A stretch of 64,000 nt of DNA. It comes from Verrucomicrobiales bacterium (GTDB lineage: Bacteria > Verrucomicrobiota > Verrucomicrobiia > Limisphaerales > J093). The translations under genes and the position numbers were made by a program. The DNA lies in assembly GCA_024233215.1 (NCBI GenBank), contig JACKPW010000003.1, forward strand, positions 186,001 to 250,000, read 5' to 3'. Positions 32,279-41,663 of this stretch are shown here, piece by piece. Each line of letters begins with the position of its first letter. The stretch's first letter is position 1. The notes beneath the pieces were generated by a model. The model was not told the origin of the DNA and searched no databases. It saw nothing but the letters and a program-made list of their open reading frames with translations.

Positions 32279-34987
32279 TCACTCCAGTGCCACCCGGAAG
32301 AAACCCCGGCCATCCAGCGGGACCGGACCGACATCGAACACCGTGGTCACCTTCCCGGGATCGGCCGGAAGGTTGCCCTGCGCCGGATTCCACCCTCGTG
32401 GCAGCGATGCGGCGGAATCCAGACGGTAGGACGCACCAGGCAGGGAGGGCCAGCGCAGGATGAGGTGCCCGGAACCGTCCAGCCCATGATCGAGAATCCG
32501 GAAACAGGCCTGCGGATCAAGGGGATCCGTGCCGGTTCTGAGTTCCGCTCCGTCGGGGGTGGTGTCGCCGTCGGTATCGGCGTTGTCGGGATCGGTCTCG
32601 CCCGGGCTCAACAACCCATCGAGATTCGCGTCCTCCTCGACATCCGGTAGTCCGTCCTGATCGCAGTCCACGCCGGGCAACCCGGGCACCCGGTAAGGAT
32701 CATCGCGGCCGTTCGCGACAAAGGTGGGCCACTGGGCGCCGGCTCCCGCCAGTTGCCGCGCCAGCTTGCGAGCCATCCGCATCGCCCGTTCCGGTTCCGC
32801 AACGAACTGGTTCCGACTCTCCGAGAGATCCGCCGCCAGGTTGTAGAGCTCGAGCGTGTCGTCGGGATGATTGTAGATCAGTTTCCAGTCGCCCTCGCGA
32901 AGGATGCTGAAGTAATCCGAGCGGTGGTCGTGCGGATAATGAATGAGCAACTCCTGGGGTCGATGATGCCCGGGTTCACCACGCAGATAGGGGCTCAGAT
33001 CGAAACCGTCAATCGCGTGATCGAGAGGAACGCGGGCCGTTGCGGCAAAGGTCGGAAAGAGGTCGAACACGGCCACCAGATCGTCCTGACGGGAGCCCGG
33101 TGTGATCGGCAGCGCGGCCTGGAAGGGATTGGCCGGCACCGCCCGGGCCCAGGCCACAATGAGTGGCACACGCACTCCGCCCTCGTACTTCGAGCCTTTC
33201 TTGTGCCGCAACGGGGCATTGTCCATGACGACCGGCTCGTTGCTGTCGGGCGAAATCGGCGCGTCGCCACCGTTGTCGGACATGAACACCACGAGCGTGT
33301 TCTCCGCAACCCCCAGCGCCTCGAGTTGAGCCAGGAGATCCCCGAGGGATTTGTCCATCCCCTCGATCAGGGTCGCGTAAGCCAGCTGGGAACCGGAGAG
33401 TTCCGGGTAGTTGGCGCTGAACCGTGGGTCGGTTTGGAAGGGGGCGTGAACGGCGTAGTGGGCCAGGTAAGCGAAGAATGGCGCGCCCTCGGCAACGGCC
33501 CGGGAGATCGCCTGATTCATCTCCCGCGTGAGCACCTCCGTGAGAAAGAGGCCGGTGCCGTGGTAATCCTCCAGACCCGGGACGTGGTTGGACCCGGTTC
33601 CGAAGTTGTCGTTCGCATAGTAGCTCGCCGGATGACCGATCTCGGAGCCGGCGATGTTGACATCGAATCCGAGATTATGCGGGTCGCGGGCGTAAGGGGT
33701 GGCACCGAAATGCGCCTTGCCGGCATGGATCGTGCGATAGCCGGCGGCCTGAAGGAGCGAAGGGAGTATGACCCGCTCCGCCGCCAGACCACCCCGCAGC
33801 CAGTCGGTGGGGGAACGGTGAGACGGTGTCGTGTTGTTGCCGGTCTCCCCGCCCGTCGGGTTGGTCCAGTTGGTGACGTGATGGCGCGCCGAATTCAGGC
33901 CGGTGATCCAGCAGTTGCGGGTCGGCGTGCAAACCGGCATGGCGTAGGCGCTGGTGAACTTCATTCCCTTCGCGGCCAACCGCTCCATGTTCGGGGTCCG
34001 GTAACGCCGGTTCAGCGGCGTGATCACCGCGGTGCCCGCCGCGTCGTAGTAGAAGGGTTCGGAGGTGTCCTGCCACCCCATGTCGTCCACCAGAAAGAAG
34101 ACGATGTTCGGGCGAGGCGGACCGGCCCCGACGCGCACGGTCGCGCTCCGCCCACCCCCGGCATTCGTGGCGGTCAGCGTGAACCAGGTCGTGCGCTCCA
34201 CCGCCACCTCAAGCGACCCCGACGATCCCGGCACAACGCCGATGTCCGGTTCGATCGTCAAGGCATCGGCATTGGTCGTGGTCCAGGTCAGCACAATCCG
34301 GCTCCCCGGTGCGACGTAGTAGTCGTCTGCGGTGAAGCCCTGGATCGCGGGAGGGTGGGGAAGTGAACCGGGAATGATCCGAAGGCCATTGACCGCCGAA
34401 CGAGTGTCCGAGGCATCCTCGTTGCCGGTCAGCGTGAAGGAACTGCCGGTCAGTCCGCTGAACGTCACGAAGTTCGCCCCCTCGCCGAACGGGCCGGAGA
34501 ACGTCCCCGAATCCTGGATGGTCCGGGTCTGTCCCCCGATGTGGTAACGCATGGTGCGACTGCCCGCGTTGGAGTCACCATACACCACGACGCTGAAACC
34601 ACCGGCGTAGGACGCGGGCAACCCGGTGACCGTGAGGGACTCCACCCCTCGGAACCCGTACCAACCCTCCATCATCACCCAGTCCTGGGTCCGGGTCCCC
34701 CAGCCGTTGCTGTTGTAGCCGGAGTATCCCGAATCCACGGTCAACCGGACGCCGGAGTCGGCCCCGGAAACCTCCCTGAGCGGAAGATCGGCAAAGGCGA
34801 GTCCGACCCCGCCATTGTTCACCACCTCGTTCCACGTATGGCCCCCGGTATCGACGAGTTCCCCGGCCGGCCGGGTGGTCATCGCGTCGCGGGTCGTGAC
34901 CCCGTTGTGAAAGGCGACGGAGATCCCCGGCCCTTCAGCAAGGCAAAAGGACGGGATCAGCAACACGGCGCAGCAAAGGGTCTTCAT
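32279..34987 (-). CDS. Secreted multi-domain sulfatase
   Basis: Arylsulfatase-type enzyme of 902 residues (signal MKTLCCAVLLIPSFCLAEG, AGGAG-like ribosome site). Residues about 20-205 are an uncharacterised beta-rich domain and about 210-285 an Ig-like domain. The sulfatase core runs from about 290 to 745: NIVFFLVDDMGWQDTS (metal Asp pair), the formylglycine motif CTPTR near residue 352, HAGKAHFG and VVFMSDNGGD. The Cys form needs a formylglycine-generating enzyme. The C-terminus has thrombospondin-3-like calcium repeats (DCDQDGLPDVEED, DADNADTDGD-like) and a beta-domain ending GRGFFRVALE, seen in Verrucomicrobia secreted proteins. It would remove sulfate from polysaccharides. Confidence 0.93.
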   Translation of the reverse strand: MKTLCCAVLLIPSFCLAEGPGISVAFHNGVTTRDAMTTRPAGELVDTGGHTWNEVVNNGGVGLAFADLPLREVSGADSGVRLTVDSGYSGYNSNGWGTRTQDWVMMEGWYGFRGVESLTVTGLPASYAGGFSVVVYGDSNAGSRTMRYHIGGQTRTIQDSGTFSGPFGEGANFVTFSGLTGSSFTLTGNEDASDTRSAVNGLRIIPGSLPHPPAIQGFTADDYYVAPGSRIVLTWTTTNADALTIEPDIGVVPGSSGSLEVAVERTTWFTLTATNAGGGRSATVRVGAGPPRPNIVFFLVDDMGWQDTSEPFYYDAAGTAVITPLNRRYRTPNMERLAAKGMKFTSAYAMPVCTPTRNCWITGLNSARHHVTNWTNPTGGETGNNTTPSHRSPTDWLRGGLAAERVILPSLLQAAGYRTIHAGKAHFGATPYARDPHNLGFDVNIAGSEIGHPASYYANDNFGTGSNHVPGLEDYHGTGLFLTEVLTREMNQAISRAVAEGAPFFAYLAHYAVHAPFQTDPRFSANYPELSGSQLAYATLIEGMDKSLGDLLAQLEALGVAENTLVVFMSDNGGDAPISPDSNEPVVMDNAPLRHKKGSKYEGGVRVPLIVAWARAVPANPFQAALPITPGSRQDDLVAVFDLFPTFAATARVPLDHAIDGFDLSPYLRGEPGHHRPQELLIHYPHDHRSDYFSILREGDWKLIYNHPDDTLELYNLAADLSESRNQFVAEPERAMRMARKLARQLAGAGAQWPTFVANGRDDPYRVPGLPGVDCDQDGLPDVEEDANLDGLLSPGETDPDNADTDGDTTPDGAELRTGTDPLDPQACFRILDHGLDGSGHLILRWPSLPGASYRLDSAASLPRGWNPAQGNLPADPGKVTTVFDVGPVPLDGRGFFRVALE

Positions 34988-35030
34988 CGGTTCTCCTGAA
35001 CCTGAGAAGAGCGGTCGAACCACCGGTGCG

Positions 35031-37493
35031 CTACGGTTTCTGTTCCGGCCGGTCCAGGCGGTCGGTGGCCTTGCGGAGCTTGTCCTGATCCTCCTTCATC
35101 AGCCGATCCATCTGGCTGATGCCGGGCATGGTCTTCCGCTCGTTCTCGGCAAAAGCCGCGGCCTCGGTCGGGGTGGGCAGAACCGTCGGCCGGATGAACA
35201 CCACCATCTCGCTGCGGGCCGACTTCTTGCTCTTGCTGCGGAACAGGCCGCCGAGGAGGGGGATGTCCTTCAGGACGGGCACGCCCGAGTTGTTTCGGTT
35301 CCGCGCCATCCGCACGTAGCCGCCGAGGATGATGGTGTCGCCGTCCCGCACGGAGACGGTGGACTGAGCGGAGCGGTTCACGGTCTGGGGCATTTCCCCG
35401 ACGCCTTCGAATTTCTTGAACCCGCTGACCTCCTGGATGTCCTGGGAGATGTCCATGACCACCAGGCCGTCGGGGGTGATGTAGGGAATGACCTGGAGCG
35501 TGCTGAAGACCGGCAACTGCTGGAAGGTGGAACTGGGACCGTAATAACTACTGCCGTACGTGGCGCTGACGTAAGGCACGGTTTCACCGACCGTGAAGCT
35601 GGCCTGCATGGCGTGACTGGTCTGGATACGCGGGGTGGCAATGATCTGGCCCTTGCCGGTGCTGGCGATGGCCTGGACCATGACATTCAGCTTGTCGTCA
35701 TAGTTGCCCAGCCAGGTCAGTCCGCCGGAGGTGCCGCTGGTGATGTTGCTGACACTGCCCAGGAGGCTGTTGGGGTTGGTGAGAAACTGGTTGCCCCATT
35801 TGCCGGACTGGTCCTTGAGATAGGTCGAGACGCCGAACTCGAACTCGTCGGTCAGGCTGACATCCATGATGGTGGCCTCGATGAGCACCTGGGCCAGGAG
35901 ACGGTCGACCTTCGACACAATGTTGGTGATCATGCTCATGTCCTCCTTGCTGGCGAACACGATGAGCGAGTTGGAACGCTGGTCGGGCACGATGCGCGCA
36001 TCCTCGAGGATCTTGACCTCTTCATCATCCTGTCCGGATGCCCGCCGGACGATGTTCTGGAGCCGTTGGTTGAAACTGGTGGTACCGCTGGTCCGCGACG
36101 TGGCGGGACCGGTGGTGACCTGATAGGGCCGGTAGTTGCCCGGATCCCCGATGTCCATGACACCCGGGGCGTCCGCCAATCCCGTGGCCGTCTCATAGGG
36201 CCGGTAGCTGCCGTAGTTGCCATAGCTGCTGCTGCCATAGCCGCCATAGCTGCTTCCGTAACCACCGTAGCTGCTCCCATAACCGCCATACCGGCTGCTG
36301 CTGCTGCTCCCACCGAAACGGGAGTTCATGGAATTCCCAATTCCACCACTGTTCATCCGGCTGCTCCCCAGCCCCCCCGTGGTCCCCGTGGTCCCCCCCG
36401 TGGTGCCCCCACCCCCGCTGATCAGGCTGTTCATCGTGGCGTAGATCTCATCCACCATGCCGTACTTGATGGGAATGACTTCCAGGCTGTAGTCGAGTTC
36501 CTTCTCGACGTCGATCCGCTCCAGGATCTCCATCATGCGCTTGATGTTCGCTGCGTAATCCCGCAGCACGAGCGTCTTGCTCTCATCCAGTGCCACGATG
36601 CCGTCGGACACCTTGCTGAAGCCCTGGATCAGCTGCACCGCGTCCGAAGGCAGCACGTGGTTCAGGGTGACAATCTTGGTGATGTACTGGCTGGCCTCGG
36701 GGAGATCCGAGGTCTCGGTTTTCACGAACTCAGGAGCTTCCTGCGTGACCTGGTTGCTGGGAACCGCCGTCACGAACTTCTCCCCCGTCGGGATCATGGT
36801 GATGTTGTTCAACGCCAGCACACTGTCGATGGCCTCGAGGGCCTCGCGCACGGTCAGGGAGGTCTGCGACTTCAGGGTGATGGCCGTGTCGGGCAGCGCG
36901 GACGGGCGGAGGATGGTGCGCCCGGAGAGGTTGGCATAGACCTCGAGCACCTGCTCCAAAGGAGTCGCCTGAAAGGTGATCATCTTCGGGGGCAGAACCC
37001 GGTCCGGATCCACGACCTCGGACGAGCCCCGGGCGGGAAGAATGGCGGCGAGGGCCGCGGTCGGATCCGGTGCCTCAGTGCCACCGGCAGCGGGGGCTCC
37101 GGCCGTTGACGGCGGAGTGGCGGTGGGCCGGGGGGAACGATTGACATTGGGAACCGGCGGCAGGACCGGGATGTTCCCGGCGGGCGTGGCCCGGGCAGGA
37201 CGCACGCGCGGGGGCGGGTTGGTGGTGGATCGCGGCATTACCCGCGGCGGGATGGGCACCGGCCGCGTGGTCACGGTGGGAACCGCCGGACCGGTGTCCT
37301 CCGTTTCCGGCACGGTGAACGGCGCAGTCTCGGCGTCAGGATCGACTTCCCCGGGCGAGTCGGGCGGGGTGGCCTGGGCGGCCTCGGGAACAGCCCCGGG
37401 CACCGGCGGCCCGGGATCACCGGCGGTCACAGTCAACCAGGCGGCGGCGGCCACGGCGGTCGCCACGCCAAGAGTGGTCAGGAGGATTCTCAC
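35031..37493 (-). CDS. gspD: Type II/IV secretion secretin (GspD/PilQ family)
   Basis: An 820-residue outer-membrane secretin precursor. A signal/anchor (ILLTTLGVATAVAAAAWLTV) is followed by about 140 Pro/Thr-rich residues, then N0/N1-type domains (about 165-340, ITFQATPLEQVLEVYANLSG; LNHVLPSDAVQLIQGFSKVS). The C-terminal secretin domain is from about 525 to 790 (VLIEATIMDVSLTDEFEFGV, VPVLKDIPLLGGLFRSKSKK). Between them is a Gly/Ser/Tyr-rich insert with repeats of GGYGSSY (about 36228-36300). It starts with GTG at 37493, overlapping the preceding gene's TGA. Last gene of the gspE-L-M-D operon. Confidence 0.93.
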   Translation of the reverse strand: MRILLTTLGVATAVAAAAWLTVTAGDPGPPVPGAVPEAAQATPPDSPGEVDPDAETAPFTVPETEDTGPAVPTVTTRPVPIPPRVMPRSTTNPPPRVRPARATPAGNIPVLPPVPNVNRSPRPTATPPSTAGAPAAGGTEAPDPTAALAAILPARGSSEVVDPDRVLPPKMITFQATPLEQVLEVYANLSGRTILRPSALPDTAITLKSQTSLTVREALEAIDSVLALNNITMIPTGEKFVTAVPSNQVTQEAPEFVKTETSDLPEASQYITKIVTLNHVLPSDAVQLIQGFSKVSDGIVALDESKTLVLRDYAANIKRMMEILERIDVEKELDYSLEVIPIKYGMVDEIYATMNSLISGGGGTTGGTTGTTGGLGSSRMNSGGIGNSMNSRFGGSSSSSRYGGYGSSYGGYGSSYGGYGSSSYGNYGSYRPYETATGLADAPGVMDIGDPGNYRPYQVTTGPATSRTSGTTSFNQRLQNIVRRASGQDDEEVKILEDARIVPDQRSNSLIVFASKEDMSMITNIVSKVDRLLAQVLIEATIMDVSLTDEFEFGVSTYLKDQSGKWGNQFLTNPNSLLGSVSNITSGTSGGLTWLGNYDDKLNVMVQAIASTGKGQIIATPRIQTSHAMQASFTVGETVPYVSATYGSSYYGPSSTFQQLPVFSTLQVIPYITPDGLVVMDISQDIQEVSGFKKFEGVGEMPQTVNRSAQSTVSVRDGDTIILGGYVRMARNRNNSGVPVLKDIPLLGGLFRSKSKKSARSEMVVFIRPTVLPTPTEAAAFAENERKTMPGISQMDRLMKEDQDKLRKATDRLDRPEQKP

Positions 37494-38104
37494 GGTTTTT
37501 CGGAGCTGGCGGGTGCCGTCGTTGTGCGGCTTGCGCCCGCGGTTCGGGATTTGGTCTTCTGATAGCTGGCCACCAGGGTGATATTGCCCATCAGCTTGAA
37601 ATGCGGCTGGTCGGGCCGGAGATCCATATCGCGCACGCGGATCATGGAATCACCCGCCCCGATGGTGTAGAGGAACTCGATGAGTTCGCCGGCGCCCGTG
37701 TTGACGCCCACGGTGATGGCCTGTTCGTCGAAAAAGGAGTTTGTGCTGGTGACGGCCCGGGCGGCACTGCTGGCCCGGGTCTGGGTGATCACCACGCGGG
37801 CGCGTTGCGCCTTCTCCTGCACCGTGCGGAGGAGGTCGAGGGCCCGTTCCTCGGGCAGGACGGCGGAATCCTGCGCCTCCAGGTCGTTGATCTGCCGCTG
37901 GTAGTCCCGGGTGCGGTCGATCTCCTTCTGGTAATCCGCCCGCTGGGTCCGGACCTCGTCCAGCTGTTCCGCAACGGTCCGCCAGTCACCGAACCGCGGC
38001 CAGACGAAGACGGCGTTCACCATCACGAACACGACGGCCAGCACGATGAACAGCAGCCGGCGCTCGCCGGGGCGGAGGTTGAGCTGGGAGACGAAGCTGC
38101 TCAT
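37490..38104 (-). CDS. GspM/PilO-like assembly platform protein
   Basis: A 204-residue bitopic protein: short N-terminus, one membrane helix (LLFIVLAVVFVMVNAVFVW, about residues 15-35), a coiled coil (EQLDEVRTQRADYQKEIDRT) and a C-terminal ferredoxin-like domain (VNTGAGELIEFLYTIGAGDS). This is the GspM/PilO layout, connecting the inner-membrane platform to the secretin. The start ATG overlaps the stop of the gspL-like gene (ATGA), and its TGA overlaps the secretin's GTG, so all are translationally coupled. Confidence 0.8.
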   Translation of the reverse strand: MSSFVSQLNLRPGERRLLFIVLAVVFVMVNAVFVWPRFGDWRTVAEQLDEVRTQRADYQKEIDRTRDYQRQINDLEAQDSAVLPEERALDLLRTVQEKAQRARVVITQTRASSAARAVTSTNSFFDEQAITVGVNTGAGELIEFLYTIGAGDSMIRVRDMDLRPDQPHFKLMGNITLVASYQKTKSRTAGASRTTTAPASSEKP

Positions 38105-39465
38105 GGCGATTCCTGGCGTTTCAGCTCGCACTCGATGGTCCAGCTGGCGGGCCGTCCGGGCTGGGCCTGAATCGCCTTGGTGGTGACCCGGCTGAAAAGT
38201 GCCTCGCCGTTGACCTCCGTGTCCCCGAGCGCCTCGGTAAACTCGGCGACGCGGGATTGCAGATTGGCGGGCACCGTGCCGAAGAGGTTCAGCCGCCGGC
38301 CGCGCTGGAAGTCGAAGGAGGTCAACGTCATGTCCGCCGGCAGGGAATCGGAGGCCGCCTTCAGACAGTCGAGTGCGGCAAACTTGAGGTCGATCTGGTT
38401 CCGCAGCACCTCGACCTTGGCGCGCAGGGCGAGCGCGTTCGTATAGCTCTGGTGCAGCACGGCGATCTCGTACTCCGTGCCGCTCTTCCGGTAGTCCTGG
38501 ATGTTCAGGAAGGCGAAGTAGCCCAGAACCCCGAGCACATAGACCAGGGCCATCATGCTGACGGCGCGCATCCAGAGGCGGTCCACGAACTGCTGGCGGT
38601 TTCGCGCGACCTCCCCCGCCGGCAGCAGGTTGGCGCGGGTCTCCGCTCCGGCGGAATGGGTCGCCAGTTCGGCCCCGGGCATGGCCGCGTGCAGGTCCAC
38701 CGGCCCCACGCTTCGCTCCAACAACGGCTTCAGCCAGGAGGCGGTTTCATCGTCCGCCGAGAGCTGCCAGCGGGTGCGCGGACCGGTCCAGCCCTCGATT
38801 TCCGCGCTCCAGGCCAGCGACTGCAGGGAGGCCTCCAACGCGGTCAACGCCGCCGCCTGGTTCTCGAACACGCGCAGCTCGAGGTAACGCAGCCGCCCCT
38901 TTGCCCACCAGGCCAGCAGGCAGGAGAGCCTCCCGCCATCCTGCCGGGCAAACAGCCAGGCGCTCTCAGGAAGTACCGGCCGGGCCAGCAGTTCCCGCAC
39001 CTGCGGCAGGTCCAACCGATCCGCCAGGTAACCGAACCTCGTGGAAGTCTCGATGAACCCATCCACCACCTCCCGGGCCGCCATGATCACGATCACGGTC
39101 CGTCGTTCGCCGGCCACGGCGGGCAGCAACTCACAGGTCCAGTAGATGTCCGCCACCGGCAGGGGCGAGAGGCGTTCGATCTCGAATTCCACCATCATCG
39201 GCACCTCGTCCGCTTCGCAGGCGGGCAGCTCGACGACGCGAAGGAATACCTGGTCCACCGGCAGCCAGGCCACATTGAGCAGGGGCTGCCACAGATGCCG
39301 GAAGGACTTGGTTGCCAACTGCCCGGGAACGGGTTTGTCCTCGGGCCCCTCCTCGGTGCGGTCCAGCCGGGGGCCCTTTCGCCCGGGCTCGAAGCGCCAC
39401 AGTCGCCACCCTCCCGCGTGGGTGGCAAACACGTTGCAGTTTTGCCGGCGCTTCTCCTTCTTCAC
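38101..39465 (-). CDS. GspL-like protein (PilM + PilN halves)
   Basis: About 454 residues. The N-terminal half (to about 280) is cytoplasmic and looks like an actin-fold PilM/GspL domain (LNVAWLPVDQVFLRVVELPA, VMVEFEIERLSPLP-like). One membrane helix follows (MMALVYVLGVLGYFAFLNIQ, about residues 315-335), then a PilN-type periplasmic domain with a coiled coil (VEVLRNQIDLKFAALDCLKA) and LTSFDFQRGRRLNLFGTVPA. In type II systems GspL recruits the GspE ATPase. The start is GTG 39465, overlapping the gspE stop (GTGA); ATG further upstream in frame is inside gspE. Confidence 0.8.
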   Translation of the reverse strand: MKKEKRRQNCNVFATHAGGWRLWRFEPGRKGPRLDRTEEGPEDKPVPGQLATKSFRHLWQPLLNVAWLPVDQVFLRVVELPACEADEVPMMVEFEIERLSPLPVADIYWTCELLPAVAGERRTVIVIMAAREVVDGFIETSTRFGYLADRLDLPQVRELLARPVLPESAWLFARQDGGRLSCLLAWWAKGRLRYLELRVFENQAAALTALEASLQSLAWSAEIEGWTGPRTRWQLSADDETASWLKPLLERSVGPVDLHAAMPGAELATHSAGAETRANLLPAGEVARNRQQFVDRLWMRAVSMMALVYVLGVLGYFAFLNIQDYRKSGTEYEIAVLHQSYTNALALRAKVEVLRNQIDLKFAALDCLKAASDSLPADMTLTSFDFQRGRRLNLFGTVPANLQSRVAEFTEALGDTEVNGEALFSRVTTKAIQAQPGRPASWTIECELKRQESP

Positions 39466-41420
39466 GCGAGGGGCGGGGGTTGCGGGGTGGTGACGGCGGG
39501 GGCCGGAGGGGTGTTCACGGTCGCACGATCCTCCTCCAGCAGGGCGGCAAGATGTTCCTCGGTCTGCGTGACCCGGAGCACCTCCTCCATGGTGGTCGGC
39601 TGCCCGCGAAGAAACGCCGGAACGGGAGCCTGGCCGTCCCGGGGCGTCCGAAACTGCGTGCGGTACCATCCGGCCTGACGCAGGGTCTTCATGTTGTTGG
39701 CGAGCGCCGCCTCGCGGATTTCGGTCGAGGGAGCGCGGTTCATGATCAGCGGCCGGATATTGTCCTGAACCTCAAGCAACTCGTAGATGCCGGTGCGGCC
39801 CAGGTATCCCTGGTTGCGACATTCCTCGCACCCGGCCCCCTTGTGGAACACCGGCTTGGGAAACGTGGCGAACGGAAACTGCTTCGCCTCCAACACCTGT
39901 TGCTCGTAGGCCCCGCTCATGTCCACTTCGGTCATGCAATGCGGACAAATCAGGCGCACCAGGCGCTGGGCCAGCACCGCCTCCACCGAGGAGGCCACCA
40001 GGAACGGCTCGATCCCCATGTCAATGAGCCGGGTGAACGCACTGGGAGCGTCGTTCGTGTGCAGCGTGCTGAAAACCAGATGCCCCGTCAGAGCCGCGCG
40101 AATGGCGATTTCCGCCGTCTCGAGATCACGAATCTCCCCCACCATCACCACGTTCGGATCCTGACGCAGGATATGCCGCAGCCCGGTGGCAAAGGTCAGC
40201 CCAATTTCCGGCCGGATCGCGATCTGGTTGATGCCCTCGATCTCGTATTCCACCGGGTCCTCAACTGTCAGGATGCGTTTGGTGGGCAGGTTGATCGTCT
40301 GCAGACAGGCGTAGAGGGTGGTCGACTTTCCGGAACCAGTCGGACCGGTCACGAGAAAGATACCGTGCGGCTTGACGATGATTCCCTCGACGATCTGCTG
40401 CTCCTGCGGCGGGTAGCCCAGGCCTGCCAACGTCACCTTCTGGCGATCCCGCAACAGCAGGCGCAGGGAAATGCTCTCCCCGTAGACCGTCGGCACCGTC
40501 GAAACGCGAATGTCGATCTCAGCCCCGCCAATCCGTACGTTGATGCGGCCATCCTGCGGCAGGCGACGTTCGGCGATGTTCATCTTGGACATCACCTTGA
40601 TGCGGGAAAGAATGGCGGACTGGTAGTCCTTCAGGTTGTCCGGCACCTTGGCCCGTTCGAGCATGCCGTCCACCCGATAACGGATGCGCAACTCGCGTTC
40701 CTGCGGCTCGAAATGGATGTCCGTGGCGCGGCGGCGCTGGGCCTCGAGAATCACCTGGTTGACGAACTTGATGACACTCGCCTCCTTGTCATCCAGGTCG
40801 ACGTCCTTGGAGGTGGCGTCGTCCACCTCCTTCTCGTCGCGGGCCACCCCCAGCAGGGCCTCACTGCCCACGCCATAGACCCCGTCGAGCGCGTTGGAAA
40901 CGTCCTCCGGTGCGGCGAGGGCGAAGGCGGGTTCCGTGCCGGTCTCGAACCGGACCGCCGCCTGCAGGGCCGGGTTGAAGGGGTCGCTGGTGACGAACAG
41001 GAAGGTCGGCAGCGCATCCGCAGGGGCGTCCACCGGCGGCTCGCGTTTGACCGGAAGCACGGCGTATTGGCGGGCGACCTTGGGAGAAAGGAGGGCCTGG
41101 AGTTCGAGCCGTTCCTTGACCTCATCCTCGGCCGGGACGGGGGGCTGGTCGAGGAACTCCCAGCCCAGGGCCCGGGCGAGGGTGGCATAGAAGGGTTCGT
41201 CGGCCAGGCCGCGCTTCTCTTGGAGGAACGGCAACAAGCTCCGGGGACCGTCGTTCCCCGTGACGCCGGCCCCGGCTTTCCGCTCACCGTCCTCGCCCTC
41301 CTCCTCGCTCTCGATACGCAACCGCCGGCGCTCGGCGCATTCAGCACGCCAGAGATCCAGCTCGCCGGACTGCATCAGTCCGTGCGCCATCAACACTTCA
41401 CTTATGGAGGGAGCAGCCAT
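39462..41420 (-). CDS. gspE: GspE/PilB-family secretion ATPase
   Basis: A 652-residue cytoplasmic hexameric ATPase that drives pseudopilus or pilus assembly. The N-terminal MshEN-type region (to about 180) is followed by the N2 domain (about 200-330) with RRRATDIHFEPQERELRIRY. The RecA-like domain has Walker A GPTGSGKST (about residue 360), the Asp box VEDPVEYEIEGINQ, Walker B NVVMVGEIRDLETAE and the His box HLVFSTLHTNDAPSA. The tetracysteine zinc motif CPHC...CEEC typical of GspE is present. First gene of the operon: its stop overlaps the gspL-like GTG start. The long open frame upstream of ATG 41420 is not conserved. Confidence 0.95.
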   Translation of the reverse strand: MAAPSISEVLMAHGLMQSGELDLWRAECAERRRLRIESEEEGEDGERKAGAGVTGNDGPRSLLPFLQEKRGLADEPFYATLARALGWEFLDQPPVPAEDEVKERLELQALLSPKVARQYAVLPVKREPPVDAPADALPTFLFVTSDPFNPALQAAVRFETGTEPAFALAAPEDVSNALDGVYGVGSEALLGVARDEKEVDDATSKDVDLDDKEASVIKFVNQVILEAQRRRATDIHFEPQERELRIRYRVDGMLERAKVPDNLKDYQSAILSRIKVMSKMNIAERRLPQDGRINVRIGGAEIDIRVSTVPTVYGESISLRLLLRDRQKVTLAGLGYPPQEQQIVEGIIVKPHGIFLVTGPTGSGKSTTLYACLQTINLPTKRILTVEDPVEYEIEGINQIAIRPEIGLTFATGLRHILRQDPNVVMVGEIRDLETAEIAIRAALTGHLVFSTLHTNDAPSAFTRLIDMGIEPFLVASSVEAVLAQRLVRLICPHCMTEVDMSGAYEQQVLEAKQFPFATFPKPVFHKGAGCEECRNQGYLGRTGIYELLEVQDNIRPLIMNRAPSTEIREAALANNMKTLRQAGWYRTQFRTPRDGQAPVPAFLRGQPTTMEEVLRVTQTEEHLAALLEEDRATVNTPPAPAVTTPQPPPLA

Positions 41421-41447
41421 TTGGGCGTCTCTGTCGTCGTGCGGTGG

Positions 41448-41475
41448 GTTATACAACCCCGGCCGGGAAAAGTTG
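41448..41475 (-). promoter_or_regulatory. Candidate promoter of the gsp operon
   Basis: On the minus strand a TATAAC hexamer (41448-41453) lies about 28 bases before gspE, a suitable -10 box in otherwise GC-rich DNA. It is part of the near-palindrome GGGTTATACAACCC (41446-41459), so a regulator could bind here. The -35 region is weak. Confidence 0.4.
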
Positions 41476-41663
41476 CTTCGGCCGCGGCACTTAAGTTTCT
41501 TCCCCGCCCGGCGGCAAGCCAGAACCGCACCCCGACTCAGCGATGGCCTCAGGTCAGGGCGCCCGCCCCCCGGAGCAGACCGGTCCCCATGGCGGAACGA
41601 GGCCCCAGCGCCCCCGAATCCCGGTTGCCTCAAGGGCGGCCAGGCGGCATAGTCACCCCCATC

